Below, piece by piece: positions 38,238-48,998 of a DNA stretch of 64,000 bases. Position 1 is the stretch's first letter; each line of letters opens with the position of its first letter. The DNA lies in contig NZ_CP087880.1 of NCBI RefSeq assembly GCF_021172065.1, positions 3,138,583 to 3,202,582 on the forward strand, read 5' to 3'. The notes under the pieces were generated by a model. It was not told the DNA's origin. It did not search any database and was given only the letters and a program-made list of their open reading frames with translations. The DNA is from Pseudocitrobacter corydidari (GTDB taxonomy: Bacteria > Pseudomonadota > Gammaproteobacteria > Enterobacterales > Enterobacteriaceae). The translations under genes and the position numbers were made by a program.

Positions 38238-38696
38238 ATGAGCCTGCAATCTGTGCGGCAATTCTTCGCCGAACACGCCCCCGATATTGAAATCATTGAA
38301 TTAGGGCAGAGCACCGCTACCGTCGCTCTTGCCGCCGCAGCCCACCATGTTGAGCCGGGTCAAATAGCCAAAACGCTGTCGCTGAAAGTTAAAGACCAGG
38401 TCATTCTGATCGTGGCGAAAGGCGATGCCCGACTGGATAACAAAAAACTTAAAGCCACCTTTGGCGCCAAAGCACGCATGCTAAGCAGCGATGAAGTGGT
38501 GACGCTAACCGGCCACCCGGTCGGCGGCGTATGCCCGTTTGGCCTGGAAAACCCGCTCGCCGTTTATTGCGATGTGTCTTTGCAGCACTATTCTGAAGTT
38601 TTACCTGCCGCCGGCGCGACGCACAGCGCGGTGCGGATATCCCCCGAACGCATGGCGCAACTGACCGAAGCAACCTGGGTTGATGTGTGTCTTTAG
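38238..38696 (+). CDS. YbaK/EbsC-family protein (aminoacyl-tRNA deacylase fold)
   Basis: 152 residues of the YbaK/ProX editing-domain fold, whose members hydrolyse mischarged tRNAs. Landmarks are GQIAKTLSLKV, the lysine-containing GDARLDNKKLK, and the GHPVGGVCPFGL loop. ATG 38238 is 7 nt from AGGAG; ATG 38232 is too close. The specific tRNA substrate is not predictable. It is divergent from the EIIC gene and convergent with bglJ. Confidence 0.85.
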   Translation: MSLQSVRQFFAEHAPDIEIIELGQSTATVALAAAAHHVEPGQIAKTLSLKVKDQVILIVAKGDARLDNKKLKATFGAKARMLSSDEVVTLTGHPVGGVCPFGLENPLAVYCDVSLQHYSEVLPAAGATHSAVRISPERMAQLTEATWVDVCL

Positions 38697-38737
38697 CCGT
38701 CATAAACCGGAGCTTATCTGCTTGCTCCGGTATCGCC

Positions 38738-39418
38738 CTACAGAAAATAGGATTGATCGCTGGATAGCCCTTCCCGATCGGGCAACGACATCAGTAAATC
38801 CGCGGCGCTCAGCAAGCCAATATCGGAATTGACGCCCAGTTTCGCCATCGCATTAAATTTATGCGCGCGAATGGTTTTAATATTGCGTTCAAGCCGCGCG
38901 GCAATATCCGTCAGGGAGTAGCCACAGGTCATATACCGTAATATGGCCAGCTCGGTTGGGCTGAGAAAACGGTGATGAACGGTAATATCCCCCTCTTCCT
39001 GCGCGGGCTGCTGCGTGCCGCCGTTGCGCAAAAGTTCAAGGATCGTGCTTTTTAGCCTGGAGAGTGATTCTGCCTTGCTTACCACGCCGTTCAGCAACGT
39101 CGGAGAGAGTTGCTTGATCAGTTCGGCCTCCTGGCGATCGCTCGCCAGAATAATGCGCAGAATATCTGGCCTGCTGTTCGCAATTTCGTCCTGAATAAGC
39201 AGGCTTTCGAGGCGCAGTTCACGCGTGCCAGACAGACAGCAAATCACCGCAAAAAAATCATCGCTCAGCAGAGACTCTCTTAGCGCATCTGCCGAGTGGA
39301 AAAAATGAAATACATAGGGGCTTCTGGAAGACGCGGCTAACAAATGACGCAGGCCGACTTCCGCCATCACGCAGGGTTCGACTATAGCGACATGCTGCTT
39401 TCCGTGATGTTTTTCCAT
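38738..39418 (-). CDS. bglJ: LuxR-type transcriptional regulator BglJ
   Basis: A 226-residue protein with an N-terminal receiver-like domain lacking a clear phosphorylation pocket and a C-terminal LuxR/GerE helix-turn-helix (FLSPTELAILRYMTCGYS...IKTIRAHKFNAMAKLGV). It matches E. coli BglJ in sequence and position. BglJ forms heterodimers with RcsB to relieve H-NS silencing, for example of bgl. Its start lies 64 bp after the amber codon of yjjQ and would overlap the original yjjQ end by 37 bp. Confidence 0.88.
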   Translation of the reverse strand: MEKHHGKQHVAIVEPCVMAEVGLRHLLAASSRSPYVFHFFHSADALRESLLSDDFFAVICCLSGTRELRLESLLIQDEIANSRPDILRIILASDRQEAELIKQLSPTLLNGVVSKAESLSRLKSTILELLRNGGTQQPAQEEGDITVHHRFLSPTELAILRYMTCGYSLTDIAARLERNIKTIRAHKFNAMAKLGVNSDIGLLSAADLLMSLPDREGLSSDQSYFL

Positions 39419-40101
39419 TCTGCCGGTTCTCCATATGCTGAGTAGAGATTGAGTTCCTTCATTCCCTGAGTGCTGTTGATCTAGGCATACATCTCCGCGT
39501 TGCTGCGTAATGACAAACGACGCATCGCGCTGTTCTTCTGTGCGCTGATCGTTTTATTGCTCTTTTTCAACAGCGTGGCGATTTGATTAATCCCCCATCC
39601 CTTCGCCAGCAGACGTAAAACCTTACGTTCTGACAGCGTCAGCATCACCATTTTTTCATTTTCAGCATGAATATCGTCGTAGTCCGGTGCCAGCAGCTTT
39701 TGGCTAATACGTTCCGCGGAAACACCGCCCTGACGAATCGCCATCACCACACGCTCAACGGGCTCAGAATCAGACAGCAGAGTGCTTTCCGGGCGCATCA
39801 GTAATTCAACGGCGAGGGAATAATGTGGGCGACTAACGAGGAAAACCCAGTGAATATCACGGTATTGCGACAGTAAAGCGTAAAATTGCTCGCACACATT
39901 GCGCGGCTGATGAATATCGCCAGAGAGATCGACCAGCACCAGGTCAGCCCGACGAAGCTGGAGCAGCGTAAGCTCTTCCAGCGAGTGACAAACATTCAGC
40001 TCATAATCAGGGAAATGCGCGGTCATGATCGCACTTAACCCGGATTGCATCACCGGTATCTTACTGATAACGACGCCGAACTTGCAGTATCCTTGTAACA
40101 T
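39382..40101 (-). pseudogene. yjjQ: LuxR-type regulator YjjQ with an internal amber codon
   Basis: The frame from ATG 40101 matches E. coli YjjQ (start [39 protein letters not shown] to [18 protein letters not shown]). It stops at TAG 39481-39483 right after NAEMYA. E. coli YjjQ has tryptophan there and continues. Reading through, the next 32 codons (INSTQGMKELNLYSAYGEP then AEWKNITESSMSL, stop at 39382) still match the E. coli tail. So this is a single TGG-to-TAG change at codon 207 in an otherwise intact gene. The DNA-binding helices are complete, so the 206-residue form may keep some function; I class it as broken with that reservation. In E. coli it represses motility genes and is H-NS silenced. 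Confidence 0.8.
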
Positions 40102-40452
40102 AAAACCTCCGCATCCAATCGAAGATCCTTTTTTATGTTCACCGTTAAGGGTGTTTTGTTAAAAAATGGACCTGTTCTTCCTTGCTCCAGAAATACCTTT
40201 TTTGTCCTGACAAATTAAATCACATCAATATATTTAAATAAGAGGCGCTACGACAAAAGGTTAACAGATATAATATGTCACATTGTTTATAAAATGGTAA
40301 TCCAAATGCAATTAGAAAAAATGAATAAACGTGTAAGCTATAATTAAAACATTAATTAATTATATGGTTTATTTAAATAGTATTTTATTTTTGGATTGAT
40401 TTAATGCTGAAACACCCCTCACCTATAAGCGATAAAAGTGAGGGGGACAATC
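40102..40452. other. AT-rich intergenic region upstream of yjjQ
   Basis: 351 bp with no credible gene. It is extremely A+T rich between 40200 and 40400, as expected for the H-NS-silenced yjjQ-bglJ promoter. No specific operator could be placed. Confidence 0.6.
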
Positions 40453-41652
<1,200 letters not shown>

Positions 41653-41920
41653 TCACGTCGAATAGGTTAATTATTTGTTTGTTTTATGTTTGCATAAGGT
41701 TTATTCATGCATTTTTGATAAGGGAGCGTGGGAAAAGAAGGGCAAAACCTGTTCAAAAGCTGCACTTTTCGACAATTTTCAGAAAGTGTGGCGAGCATCA
41801 AATTATCACCAGGCGAAAAACCCAGACGCCTTTTTGCACATTATTTGATCCGACACGGACTCCTGCCATCGGCGCTTCGGGTAAAAGTAAGCCATCAGGC
41901 AGTTGTACCGAGGATGCAGG

Positions 41921-42703
41921 ATGACCACGGAAGTAGATCACAATACCCAGCGAGGCATTACGCGGCTCTGTATTCAGTGCGGCCTTTTTCTGCTTCAGCA
42001 CGGCGCGGAAAGCGCGCTGGTTGATGAGCTGTCGTCACGCTTAGGCCGCGCGTTGGGAATGGACAGCGTCGAGATAGCGATATCACCGAATGCCATTGTT
42101 TTATCGACGATTAAAGACGGGCAATGTATTACCTCGACGCGTAAAAATGCCGATCGCGGCATCAACATGCACGTCGTCACGGAGATCCAGCACATCGTCA
42201 TCATGGCAGAGCACAAACTGTTGGATGCGCGCGATGTCGCCAAACGCTTCACGCAAATCAAGCCCCTGCGCTATCCGCGCTGGCTAGTGGTGATGATAGT
42301 CGGCCTCTCGTGCGCCTGTTTCTGCAAACTCAACAACGGCGGATGGGATGGCGCATTCGTCACGCTCTGCGCCAGCACCATCGCGATGTATATTCGCCAG
42401 GTCCTCACCCACCGCGCGATGCACCCGCAAATCAACTTCTGTATCACCGCCTTTGCCGCCACCACCGTCTCCGGCCTGCTGCTGCGCGTTCCCGCGTTCA
42501 GCCAAACTTCCACCGTGGCGATGGCAGCCAGCGTGCTGCTGCTGGTGCCGGGCTTCCCGCTCATTAACGCCGTAGCCGACATGTTTAAGGGCCATATCAA
42601 TACCGGGTTGGCGCGCTGGGCCATTGCCAGCCTGCTGACGCTCGCCACCTGCGTGGGCGTAGTAATGGCCATGACCGTTTGGGGGCTGCGCGGATGGGTA
42701 TAA
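41921..42703 (+). CDS. yjjP: Succinate exporter subunit YjjP
   Basis: This is the ThrE-type N-terminal half of the split exporter YjjPB, implicated in succinate export. It has a soluble N-terminal domain ([20 protein letters not shown]...) followed by about five membrane helices ending [12 protein letters not shown] 41921 gives 260 residues, four more than E. coli YjjP. It overlaps yjjB by 10 bp. Confidence 0.92.
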   Translation: MTTEVDHNTQRGITRLCIQCGLFLLQHGAESALVDELSSRLGRALGMDSVEIAISPNAIVLSTIKDGQCITSTRKNADRGINMHVVTEIQHIVIMAEHKLLDARDVAKRFTQIKPLRYPRWLVVMIVGLSCACFCKLNNGGWDGAFVTLCASTIAMYIRQVLTHRAMHPQINFCITAFAATTVSGLLLRVPAFSQTSTVAMAASVLLLVPGFPLINAVADMFKGHINTGLARWAIASLLTLATCVGVVMAMTVWGLRGWV

Positions 42704-43167
42704 TCGAATTTTTTCTGGCACTGGTTCAGGACATTATTCTCTCGTCCATTCCGGCGGTCGGTTTTGCGATGGTGTTCAACGTACCACACCGGGCGCTGCC
42801 GTGGTGCGCTCTGCTGGGGGCAATCGGCCACAGCTCACGTTTTGTGATGATGACCGCCGGGTTTAACATTGAGTGGGCGACGTTCCTCGCCGCGATTCTG
42901 GTGGGCAGCATCGGTATTCGCTGGTCGCGCTGGTACCTGGCGCACCCGAAGATCTTTACCGTCGCCGCCGTCATCCCCATGTTCCCTGGAATATCAGCCT
43001 ATACCGCAATGATTTCGGCGGTAAAAATCAGCCATTTAGGCTACACCGAAGAGATGATGATTGCGCTCATCAGCAACTTTCTTAAGGCCTCCTCGATTGT
43101 CGGCGCGCTCTCTATCGGCCTGTCGATTCCAGGCCTGTGGCTGTATCGTAAACGCCCTCGTGTCTAA
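42694..43167 (+). CDS. yjjB: Succinate exporter subunit YjjB
   Basis: 157 residues, the length of E. coli YjjB, with about five membrane helices and the conserved [14 protein letters not shown] segment of ThrE_2 proteins. It starts inside the 3' end of yjjP, so the two are translated together and work as one transporter. Confidence 0.93.
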   Translation: MGIIEFFLALVQDIILSSIPAVGFAMVFNVPHRALPWCALLGAIGHSSRFVMMTAGFNIEWATFLAAILVGSIGIRWSRWYLAHPKIFTVAAVIPMFPGISAYTAMISAVKISHLGYTEEMMIALISNFLKASSIVGALSIGLSIPGLWLYRKRPRV

Positions 43168-43177
43168 TCCTCTACGC

Positions 43178-43209
43178 GACGGCAGCCGGGATTAAGGCTG
43201 CCGTCCCTT
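43178..43209 (+). terminator. Rho-independent terminator of yjjPB
   Basis: A 10-bp perfect stem GACGGCAGCC / GGCTGCCGTC with an 8-nt loop, followed by CCTTT, 10 bp past the yjjB stop. Confidence 0.75.
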
Positions 43210-43291
43210 TCATGCTCTGTGCTACTATATGCACATTAACCTGCGGGGTCCCCGCAGCCTTCCTGTTGTTTTTCTGTATTGAGATAGTGTT

Positions 43292-43831
43292 ATGTCTTCT
43301 CGTATTTTGACGCCGAACGTGATTGGTATTGACGCCTTTGTCGCCGATCCTGCTGCCATTCTTGCTAAAACAGAAGGTGGTGCACTGGCCGTATTTGCGA
43401 ACAATGCGCCCGCGTTCTACGCCATCACGCCGGAACGGCTGGCACAATTGTTAGCGCTGGAAGAAAAGCTCGCCCGTCCGGGCAGCGATGTGGCGCTGGA
43501 TACGCAGTTCTTTGAAGAGCCTGCGCCCATGCCTGTCGCCGTGCCGATGGGCAAATTTGCCATGTACGCGGGCTGGCAGCCGGACGCTGAATTTTTACGG
43601 CTCTCCGCGCTGTGGGGAATTGCCCTCAGCGAGCCGGTCACCCCGGAAGAACTGGCTTCATTTGTCGCTTACTGGCAGGCAGAAGGGAAAGTGTTCCATC
43701 ACGTGCAGTGGCAGCAAAAACTGGCGCGCAGCGTACAAATGGGCCGCGCGAGCAATAACGGCCAGCCGAAGCGCGACCTGAACAGCGTGTCCGAACCCGA
43801 TAATCATATTCCCCCTGGTTTCAGAGGATGA
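43292..43831 (+). CDS. dnaT: Primosomal protein DnaT
   Basis: DnaT takes part in PriA-dependent replication restart, helping load DnaB-DnaC. The 179 residues match E. coli, with the conserved C-terminal DnaT DNA-binding region ([11 protein letters not shown]...[13 protein letters not shown]...[12 protein letters not shown]). It is followed by dnaC after 2 bp, an operon. A GC-rich palindrome (CTGCGGGGTCCCCGCAG, near 43241-43257) precedes it. Confidence 0.95.
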   Translation: MSSRILTPNVIGIDAFVADPAAILAKTEGGALAVFANNAPAFYAITPERLAQLLALEEKLARPGSDVALDTQFFEEPAPMPVAVPMGKFAMYAGWQPDAEFLRLSALWGIALSEPVTPEELASFVAYWQAEGKVFHHVQWQQKLARSVQMGRASNNGQPKRDLNSVSEPDNHIPPGFRG

Positions 43832-43833
43832 GC

Positions 43834-44571
43834 ATGAAAAACGTTGGCGATTTAATGCAACGCCTGCAAAAGATGATGCCGGCGAACGTCAAGCCCGCCT
43901 TCACCACCGGTGAAGAGCTGCTGGCCTGGCAAAAAGAGCAGGGAAAAATCCGTGCCGCTGCGCTGGAGCGGGAAAACCGCGCCATGAAAATGCAGCGCAC
44001 ATTTAACCGCTCGGGCATTCGCCCGCTGCACCAGAACTGCTCGTTCGACAATTATCGTGTGGAAAACGAAGGCCAGATGAACGCGCTATCCAAAGCGCGT
44101 CAATACGTGGAAGAGTTCGATGGCAACATTGCCAGCTTTATCTTCTCCGGCAAGCCGGGTACCGGGAAAAACCATCTGGCGGCGGCCATCTGCAATGAAC
44201 TGCTCCTTCGCGGGAAATCGGTGTTAATCATCACCGTTGCCGACATTATGTCGGCCATGAAGGATACCTTCAGCAATCGCGAAACCAGCGAAGAGCAACT
44301 GCTGAACGATCTCAGCCAGGTCGACCTGCTGGTGATCGACGAAATCGGCGTGCAAACGGAGTCGCGCTACGAGAAAGTGATCATCAACCAGATTGTCGAT
44401 CGTCGCTCTTCTTCCAAACGCCCTACCGGTATGCTCACCAACAGCAATATGGATGAGATGAATAAATTGCTGGGTGAACGCGTGATGGACCGTATGCGCC
44501 TTGGTAATAGTCTGTGGGTGATTTTTAACTGGGACAGCTATCGCAGCCGGGTCACCGGCAAAGAGTATTGA
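43834..44571 (+). CDS. dnaC: Helicase loader DnaC
   Basis: DnaC is an AAA+ ATPase that delivers DnaB helicase to DNA. The 245 residues from ATG 43834 (MKNVGDLMQRLQK) equal E. coli DnaC. Walker A SGKPGTGKNHLA, Walker B LLVIDEIG and the arginine-finger region GERVMDRMR are visible. An ATG two codons earlier is possible, but 43834 matches the known start. Confidence 0.97.
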   Translation: MKNVGDLMQRLQKMMPANVKPAFTTGEELLAWQKEQGKIRAAALERENRAMKMQRTFNRSGIRPLHQNCSFDNYRVENEGQMNALSKARQYVEEFDGNIASFIFSGKPGTGKNHLAAAICNELLLRGKSVLIITVADIMSAMKDTFSNRETSEEQLLNDLSQVDLLVIDEIGVQTESRYEKVIINQIVDRRSSSKRPTGMLTNSNMDEMNKLLGERVMDRMRLGNSLWVIFNWDSYRSRVTGKEY

Positions 44572-44642
44572 GATAAATCTTGGTGCCGACAGGGAGTATA
44601 CTGGCGGCCTAATACATTCATTGCATGAATAGAGTGCTTCTC

Positions 44643-45134
44643 ATGAAAACGACCAAATCCCTGTTTTGCGGCGCTATCCTCGCGGGTGCCTTCTTCGCAA
44701 CGGCGGCCAACGCCAATTCCCTGACCGATACCCTGAGCAGTGCAGCCAGCCAGCTGGGCGGCCAGAGCAGCAGCCAGCAGAGCGGCACATCGCTCTCTTC
44801 ATTAACCAGCCTGCTGAATGGCGGTTCGCAGTCACTGAGCTCGAGCACCATGAATAACGCGGCGGGCATTATGGGTTACTGTGCAAAAGAGAAAATCACC
44901 TCGGTTGCCAACGTCGATAACATCAAATCTCAGGTGCTGGATAAACTGGGTCTGGACACTGCCGCTGAGCAGAAAAAAGACACCAGCTATATGGACGGCA
45001 TCCAGGGCCTGCTGAATGCAAAAGATGGCCAGCAGCTGAATCTTGAAAGCCTGGGCAATACCGATCTGGGTAAAAAAGTGAAAGCTAAAGCCTGCGATCT
45101 GGTGCTGAAACAGGGTGTGAACTTCCTCTCCTGA
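44643..45134 (+). CDS. yjjA: Secreted DUF2501 protein YjjA
   Basis: 163 residues with a clear signal peptide (MKTTKSLFCGAILAGAFFATAANA), a Ser/Gln-rich segment and a C-terminal domain with two cysteines (GYCAKEK and KACDLV) that may form a disulfide. Function unknown. I start at ATG 44643, as the signal peptide and E. coli length suggest; an ATG at 44625 is in frame. Confidence 0.85.
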   Translation: MKTTKSLFCGAILAGAFFATAANANSLTDTLSSAASQLGGQSSSQQSGTSLSSLTSLLNGGSQSLSSSTMNNAAGIMGYCAKEKITSVANVDNIKSQVLDKLGLDTAAEQKKDTSYMDGIQGLLNAKDGQQLNLESLGNTDLGKKVKAKACDLVLKQGVNFLS

Positions 45135-45147
45135 TCCCGCTGAGCGC

Positions 45148-45175
45148 GCGGATGAGCGACTCTTTGCTTATCCGC
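45148..45175 (+). terminator. Hairpin downstream of yjjA
   Basis: GCGGATGAGC / GCTTATCCGC form a 10-bp stem with one G-T wobble and an 8-nt loop, 14 bp past the stop. There is no U-tract after it, so termination is uncertain. The rest of the gap to opgB (to 45367) shows no gene. Confidence 0.45.
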
Positions 45176-45367
45176 ATGCTGCAACATCCGTCTTACGCCC
45201 CATGCACAAAAGTTCCCTTCTACGACGATAAATTCGGCTATTTATAAACCAATTCTGAACAACAGCACACTTTGATGACGCTAGAATTGCAGCAATACGA
45301 CGGCATGATTACATTATGCTGTTCAATAAATGTCTGGCCAGAAAACTGGCGCTGTTGAGGATACGTA

Positions 45368-47659
45368 GTGTCAGAGTTGCTCTCCCTTGCTCTTTTTCTT
45401 GCCTCCGTGGCGATTTACGCCCTGAAGGCAGGCCGCAATACGTGGTGGTTCGCCGCTACGCTGATTGTTTTGGGATTTTTTGTCGTACTCAACATTACGC
45501 TCTACGCCAGCGACTATTTCACCGGCGACGGCATCAATGACGCCGTACTTTACACGCTCACCAACAGCCTGACCGGCGCGGGAGTCAGTAAATACATCCT
45601 GCCAGGTATCGGCCTGGTGTTAGGGCTGGTTGCCGTATTCGGCACGCTCGGCTGGCTGTTGCGTCGCCGCCGTCATCATCCGCATCATTTTGGTTACAGC
45701 CTGCTGGCGCTGGTGCTGGCAGTGGGTTCCGTCGATGCCAGCCCTGCCTTTCGCCAGATTAGCGAGCTGGTAAAATCCCAGTCGCGCGACGGCGATCCTG
45801 ATTTCTCTATCTATTACAAAGAGCCAGCCAAGAGTATTCCGCAACCAAAACTGAACCTCGTCTACATCTACGGTGAAAGCCTGGAGCGCACCTATTTTGA
45901 TAACGAGGCGTTTCCGGATCTCGCGCCGGAACTTGGCGCGCTGAAAAACGACAGCATCGATTTCAGCCACACCATGCAGTTGCCGGGCACCGACTACACC
46001 ATTGCCGGGATGGTCGCGTCACAATGTGGCATTCCGCTGTTCGCACCGTTTGAAGGCAACGCTTCCGCATCGCTCTCCAGCTTCTTCCCGCAGAATATCT
46101 GCCTTGGCGATATCCTGAAAAACTCCGGCTATGAAAACTATTTCGTGCAGGGCGCGAACCTGCGCTTCGCCGGGAAAGATGTGTTCCTGAAGTCGCACGG
46201 TTTCGACAACCTCTACGGCTCCGAAGAGCTGAAAGCCACCGTTGATGACCCAAACTACCGCAACGACTGGGGCTTCTACGATGACACGGTGCTGGACGAA
46301 GCGTGGAAAAAATTCGAAACGCTCTCTAAAGAGGGCAAGCGTTTCTCGCTGTTTACCCTCACCGTCGACACGCATCACCCGGATGGTTTTATCTCGCGCA
46401 GCTGCTCGCGTAAAAGCTATGAAATTGGCGGCAAGGCCAATCAGTCCTTTAGCGCTGTCAGTTGCAGCCAGCAGAACATTGCGGAATTCATTAACAGAAT
46501 CAAAGCCTCGCCGTACTTTAAAAACACGGTAATTGTGGTCTCCTCCGATCATCTGGCGATGAAAAATACCGCCTGGGATTACCTTAATAAGCAGGATCGC
46601 AACAACCTGTTCTTCGTCCTGCGCGGCGACCAGCCTCAGCAGGAAGTGATGGCGCAAAAGCGTAACACCATGGATAACGGCGCAACGGTGCTCGATATTC
46701 TGGGCGGTGATAACTTCATCGGCCTTGGGCGCAGCAGCTTGTCGGGCGAATCGCTGTCGACCATTTTCCTCAATATGAAAGAGAAAGTGCTGGCGTGGAA
46801 ACCGGATATCATCCGCCTGTGGAATTTCCCGAAAGAGATGAAAGATTTCACCATCGACTCGCAGAAAAACATGATCGCTTTCTCCGGCAGCCATTTCCGT
46901 CTGCCGCTGCTGTTACGCGTGTCGGAAAAACGCGTCGAGCCGCTGCCGGAAAGTGAATACTCTGCGCCGCTGCGCTATCAGCTAGCCGATTTTGCCCCGC
47001 GCGATAACTTTGTCTGGATTGACCGCTGCTACAAAATGGGCCAGCTATGGGCGCCGGAATTCGCGCTCTCCACCGACTGGTGCGTCTCGCAGGGGCAACT
47101 GGGCGGCGAACAAAAAGTACAGCACGTCGATAAAGCGCAGTGGAAAGGCAAAACGGCGTTCAAAGACACGGTGATCGACATGACGCGCTACAACGGTAAC
47201 GTCGACACGTTGAAAGTGGTGGATAACGATATTCGCTACAAAGCCGACAGCTTTATCTTCAACGTCGCTGGTGCGCCGGAAGAGGTGAAGCAGTTTAGCG
47301 GCATTTCGCGCCCGGAAGCCTGGGGGCGCTGGTCCAACGCACAGTTGGGCAACGAAGTGAAGATTGAGTATCAGCATCCGCTGCCGAAGAAATTTGATTT
47401 GGTGATCACCGCGAAAGCGTTTGGTCAGAATGCTGATAAACCGATCCCCGTGCGCGTTGGCAATAGCGAGCAAACGCTGACGCTTGGGCACGATGTGACC
47501 ACCACTACGCTGCACTTCGATAACCCGGCGCAGGCCAACACGCTGGTGATTGTTCCACCAGCGCCTGAGTCTACAAACGAAGGAAATATCCTCGGCCACT
47601 CCCCGCGTCAGCTGGGGATTGGGATGGTGGAGATTAAAGTGGTTGAGGCGCAGGGGTAA
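45368..47659 (+). CDS. opgB: Phosphoglycerol transferase I OpgB (MdoB)
   Basis: OpgB transfers phosphoglycerol from phosphatidylglycerol to periplasmic glucans. Four N-terminal membrane helices (within residues 1-130) lead to a sulfatase-fold periplasmic domain: [12 protein letters not shown] with the nucleophile region, [30 protein letters not shown] and SSDHLAM. The 763 residues match E. coli. The start is GTG 45368, as annotated in E. coli. Confidence 0.96.
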   Translation: MSELLSLALFLASVAIYALKAGRNTWWFAATLIVLGFFVVLNITLYASDYFTGDGINDAVLYTLTNSLTGAGVSKYILPGIGLVLGLVAVFGTLGWLLRRRRHHPHHFGYSLLALVLAVGSVDASPAFRQISELVKSQSRDGDPDFSIYYKEPAKSIPQPKLNLVYIYGESLERTYFDNEAFPDLAPELGALKNDSIDFSHTMQLPGTDYTIAGMVASQCGIPLFAPFEGNASASLSSFFPQNICLGDILKNSGYENYFVQGANLRFAGKDVFLKSHGFDNLYGSEELKATVDDPNYRNDWGFYDDTVLDEAWKKFETLSKEGKRFSLFTLTVDTHHPDGFISRSCSRKSYEIGGKANQSFSAVSCSQQNIAEFINRIKASPYFKNTVIVVSSDHLAMKNTAWDYLNKQDRNNLFFVLRGDQPQQEVMAQKRNTMDNGATVLDILGGDNFIGLGRSSLSGESLSTIFLNMKEKVLAWKPDIIRLWNFPKEMKDFTIDSQKNMIAFSGSHFRLPLLLRVSEKRVEPLPESEYSAPLRYQLADFAPRDNFVWIDRCYKMGQLWAPEFALSTDWCVSQGQLGGEQKVQHVDKAQWKGKTAFKDTVIDMTRYNGNVDTLKVVDNDIRYKADSFIFNVAGAPEEVKQFSGISRPEAWGRWSNAQLGNEVKIEYQHPLPKKFDLVITAKAFGQNADKPIPVRVGNSEQTLTLGHDVTTTTLHFDNPAQANTLVIVPPAPESTNEGNILGHSPRQLGIGMVEIKVVEAQG

Positions 47660-47661
47660 GG

Positions 47662-47689
47662 GCCCCCTCACCCCGCCCTCTCCCTGTAC
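47662..47689. repeat. Left half of the palindrome split by the IS, including one TGTAC
   Basis: CCCCCTCACCCCGCCCTCTC then CCTGTAC. Joined to the right flank after removing the element and one TGTAC, this gives the perfect 24-bp palindrome CCCTCTCCCTGT/ACAGGGAGAGGG. Similar CCCTCACCC..CCCTCTCCC palindromes are common intergenic repeats in enterobacteria. Confidence 0.8.
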
Positions 47690-48963
47690 GGTCCGGGGAC
47701 ATGGTAGACAGGTGTTCGGGGACATGGTGAACACTTTTTAACATCCTTTACCCATGGTGATCGACTTTTTCTTCAGGTCGATCACCCCCACTTTCGTACT
47801 GTACCACCACACTTCATAGCAGCCATCCTCCTGCGTCTCCTTCAGCCCGACCCGCTCTCCCCTGAACGCATTGCCTGCCTTCAGACTGATACCTTTTATG
47901 CTCAGCTTCCCGCTGATATCGACCTTCCTCACCATCACCCCTTCATCATATTCCGGTGGCGTAATGCTGTCGCTGTACTGCCTTGCAGACGGCTGATACC
48001 GCGAGGCCGGAACGGCCATACCCAGTGCTTCATGGGGCCGTTCAAGGTTATACACCGTACGCCAGTGGTCGAAAGCTCGCTGCAGCTCACCGCTGTCTGT
48101 GAACCACTTACCCTGCAGTACTTCCGCCTTCAGGCTGCGGTGAAAACGTTCCAGCTTGCCCTGTGTCTGCGGATGGTATGGCCGGGAATGCCCCACCCGG
48201 ATACCCTGGCGCATCAGCCACAACTCAAGTGCCGTCCAGGTGCCGGTGGTGTCGCCCCACGGTGAGCCGTTGTCCATCGTCATCCGGTCTGGCAGCCCGT
48301 AGCGTTCAAACACGCTGACCAGCTGCTGCTGCACGGTCTCACGGCGTTCATCGGTGCAGGGTGCCAGACACAGGGAGAAACGAGAGTGGTCGTCCAGCAG
48401 GGTGAGCGGATGGCAGCGGCCCCCGCCGAAGGGGAAGTGGCCCTTAAAATCCATCTGCCAGAGCCGGTTCGGCGCGTCATGTTCGAAGCGCCCTGTGGCC
48501 GGAATGCCCGGAGCCGTGCCCGGTAGCAGACCGTGACGGGCCATCAGGTTATGGACGGTGCTGAAGGCGGGCATACGGTGCCCCTGGTCTTCGAGCCAGC
48601 GCTTTATCTTGCGGGCGCCCCAGCGCTCATGACGGGCATGGGCGATGCGCAGCAGGTCAGTGATATCATCCGGAGAACGGTTGGGAGAGTGATGAGGTAC
48701 GCGGGGACGGTCCAGAAGACCGGATGCGCCTTCCTCAGCCCAGCGACGAAGCCACTTGTAACCGGTGGCGGGAGAAATGCCGTAGTGACGGCAGAGGGAA
48801 CGGATGTTCGCCCCGTCTTGTGAGGCGAACAGAACAAACTCGGAACGTAATGACATGGTATCTCTCGCATCCCAGGGCATAAGCGACTCCATAAACGGAT
48901 TCTTATGCCTTAGTTGTAAGTGTCTACCATGTCCCCGAACAAGTGTTCAATATGTCCCCGGAC
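47690..48963. mobile_element. IS481-family insertion sequence, about 1274 bp
   Basis: One transposase gene is flanked by imperfect inverted ends: left GGTCCGGGGACATGGTAGAC, right (read inward) GTCCGGGGACATATTGAACA. Each end carries a second internal copy of CGGGGACATGGT about 27 bp in, giving four likely transposase-binding sites. TGTAC flanks both ends (47685-47689 and 48964-48968) and is the probable 5-bp target duplication. An alternative reading puts TGTAC inside the terminal repeats (TGTAC..GTACA). It lies between opgB and tsr, where E. coli K-12 has the lgo (yjjLMN) genes. Confidence 0.88.
47738..48880 (-). CDS. IS481-family transposase
   Basis: A DDE integrase-type transposase. The N-terminal helix-turn-helix region (residues 10-60, SLCRHYGISPATGYKWLRRW) precedes an rve catalytic core with LWQMDFKGHF (first Asp), DRMTMDNGSPWG (second Asp) and GKLERFHRSLKAE (Glu). 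The C-terminal 70 residues form a small beta domain. The frame is intact. ATG 48880 (MPWDARDTMS) has GGAG 6 nt upstream; ATG 48892 is possible. It looks complete and potentially active. Confidence 0.92.
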   Translation of the reverse strand: MPWDARDTMSLRSEFVLFASQDGANIRSLCRHYGISPATGYKWLRRWAEEGASGLLDRPRVPHHSPNRSPDDITDLLRIAHARHERWGARKIKRWLEDQGHRMPAFSTVHNLMARHGLLPGTAPGIPATGRFEHDAPNRLWQMDFKGHFPFGGGRCHPLTLLDDHSRFSLCLAPCTDERRETVQQQLVSVFERYGLPDRMTMDNGSPWGDTTGTWTALELWLMRQGIRVGHSRPYHPQTQGKLERFHRSLKAEVLQGKWFTDSGELQRAFDHWRTVYNLERPHEALGMAVPASRYQPSARQYSDSITPPEYDEGVMVRKVDISGKLSIKGISLKAGNAFRGERVGLKETQEDGCYEVWWYSTKVGVIDLKKKSITMGKGC

Positions 48964-48998
48964 TGTACAGGGAGAGGGTTAGGGTGAGGGTGAGGGCC
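48964..48998. repeat. Right half of the palindrome split by the IS
   Basis: TGTACAGGGAGAGGG then TTAGGGTGAGGGTGAGGGCC, the inverted counterpart of the left flank, running up to the tsr stop codon. Confidence 0.8.

Noticed and set aside
41728..42024. Open frames between pobA and yjjP (also 41679-41924)
   Set aside because: They run into yjjP in a different frame, lack Shine-Dalgarno sites and show no recognisable family.
43241..43257. CTGCGGGGTCCCCGCAG palindrome upstream of dnaT as an operator
   Set aside because: It may equally be a second terminator stem or a leader hairpin; no regulator with this site is known to me, so it is only mentioned under dnaT.
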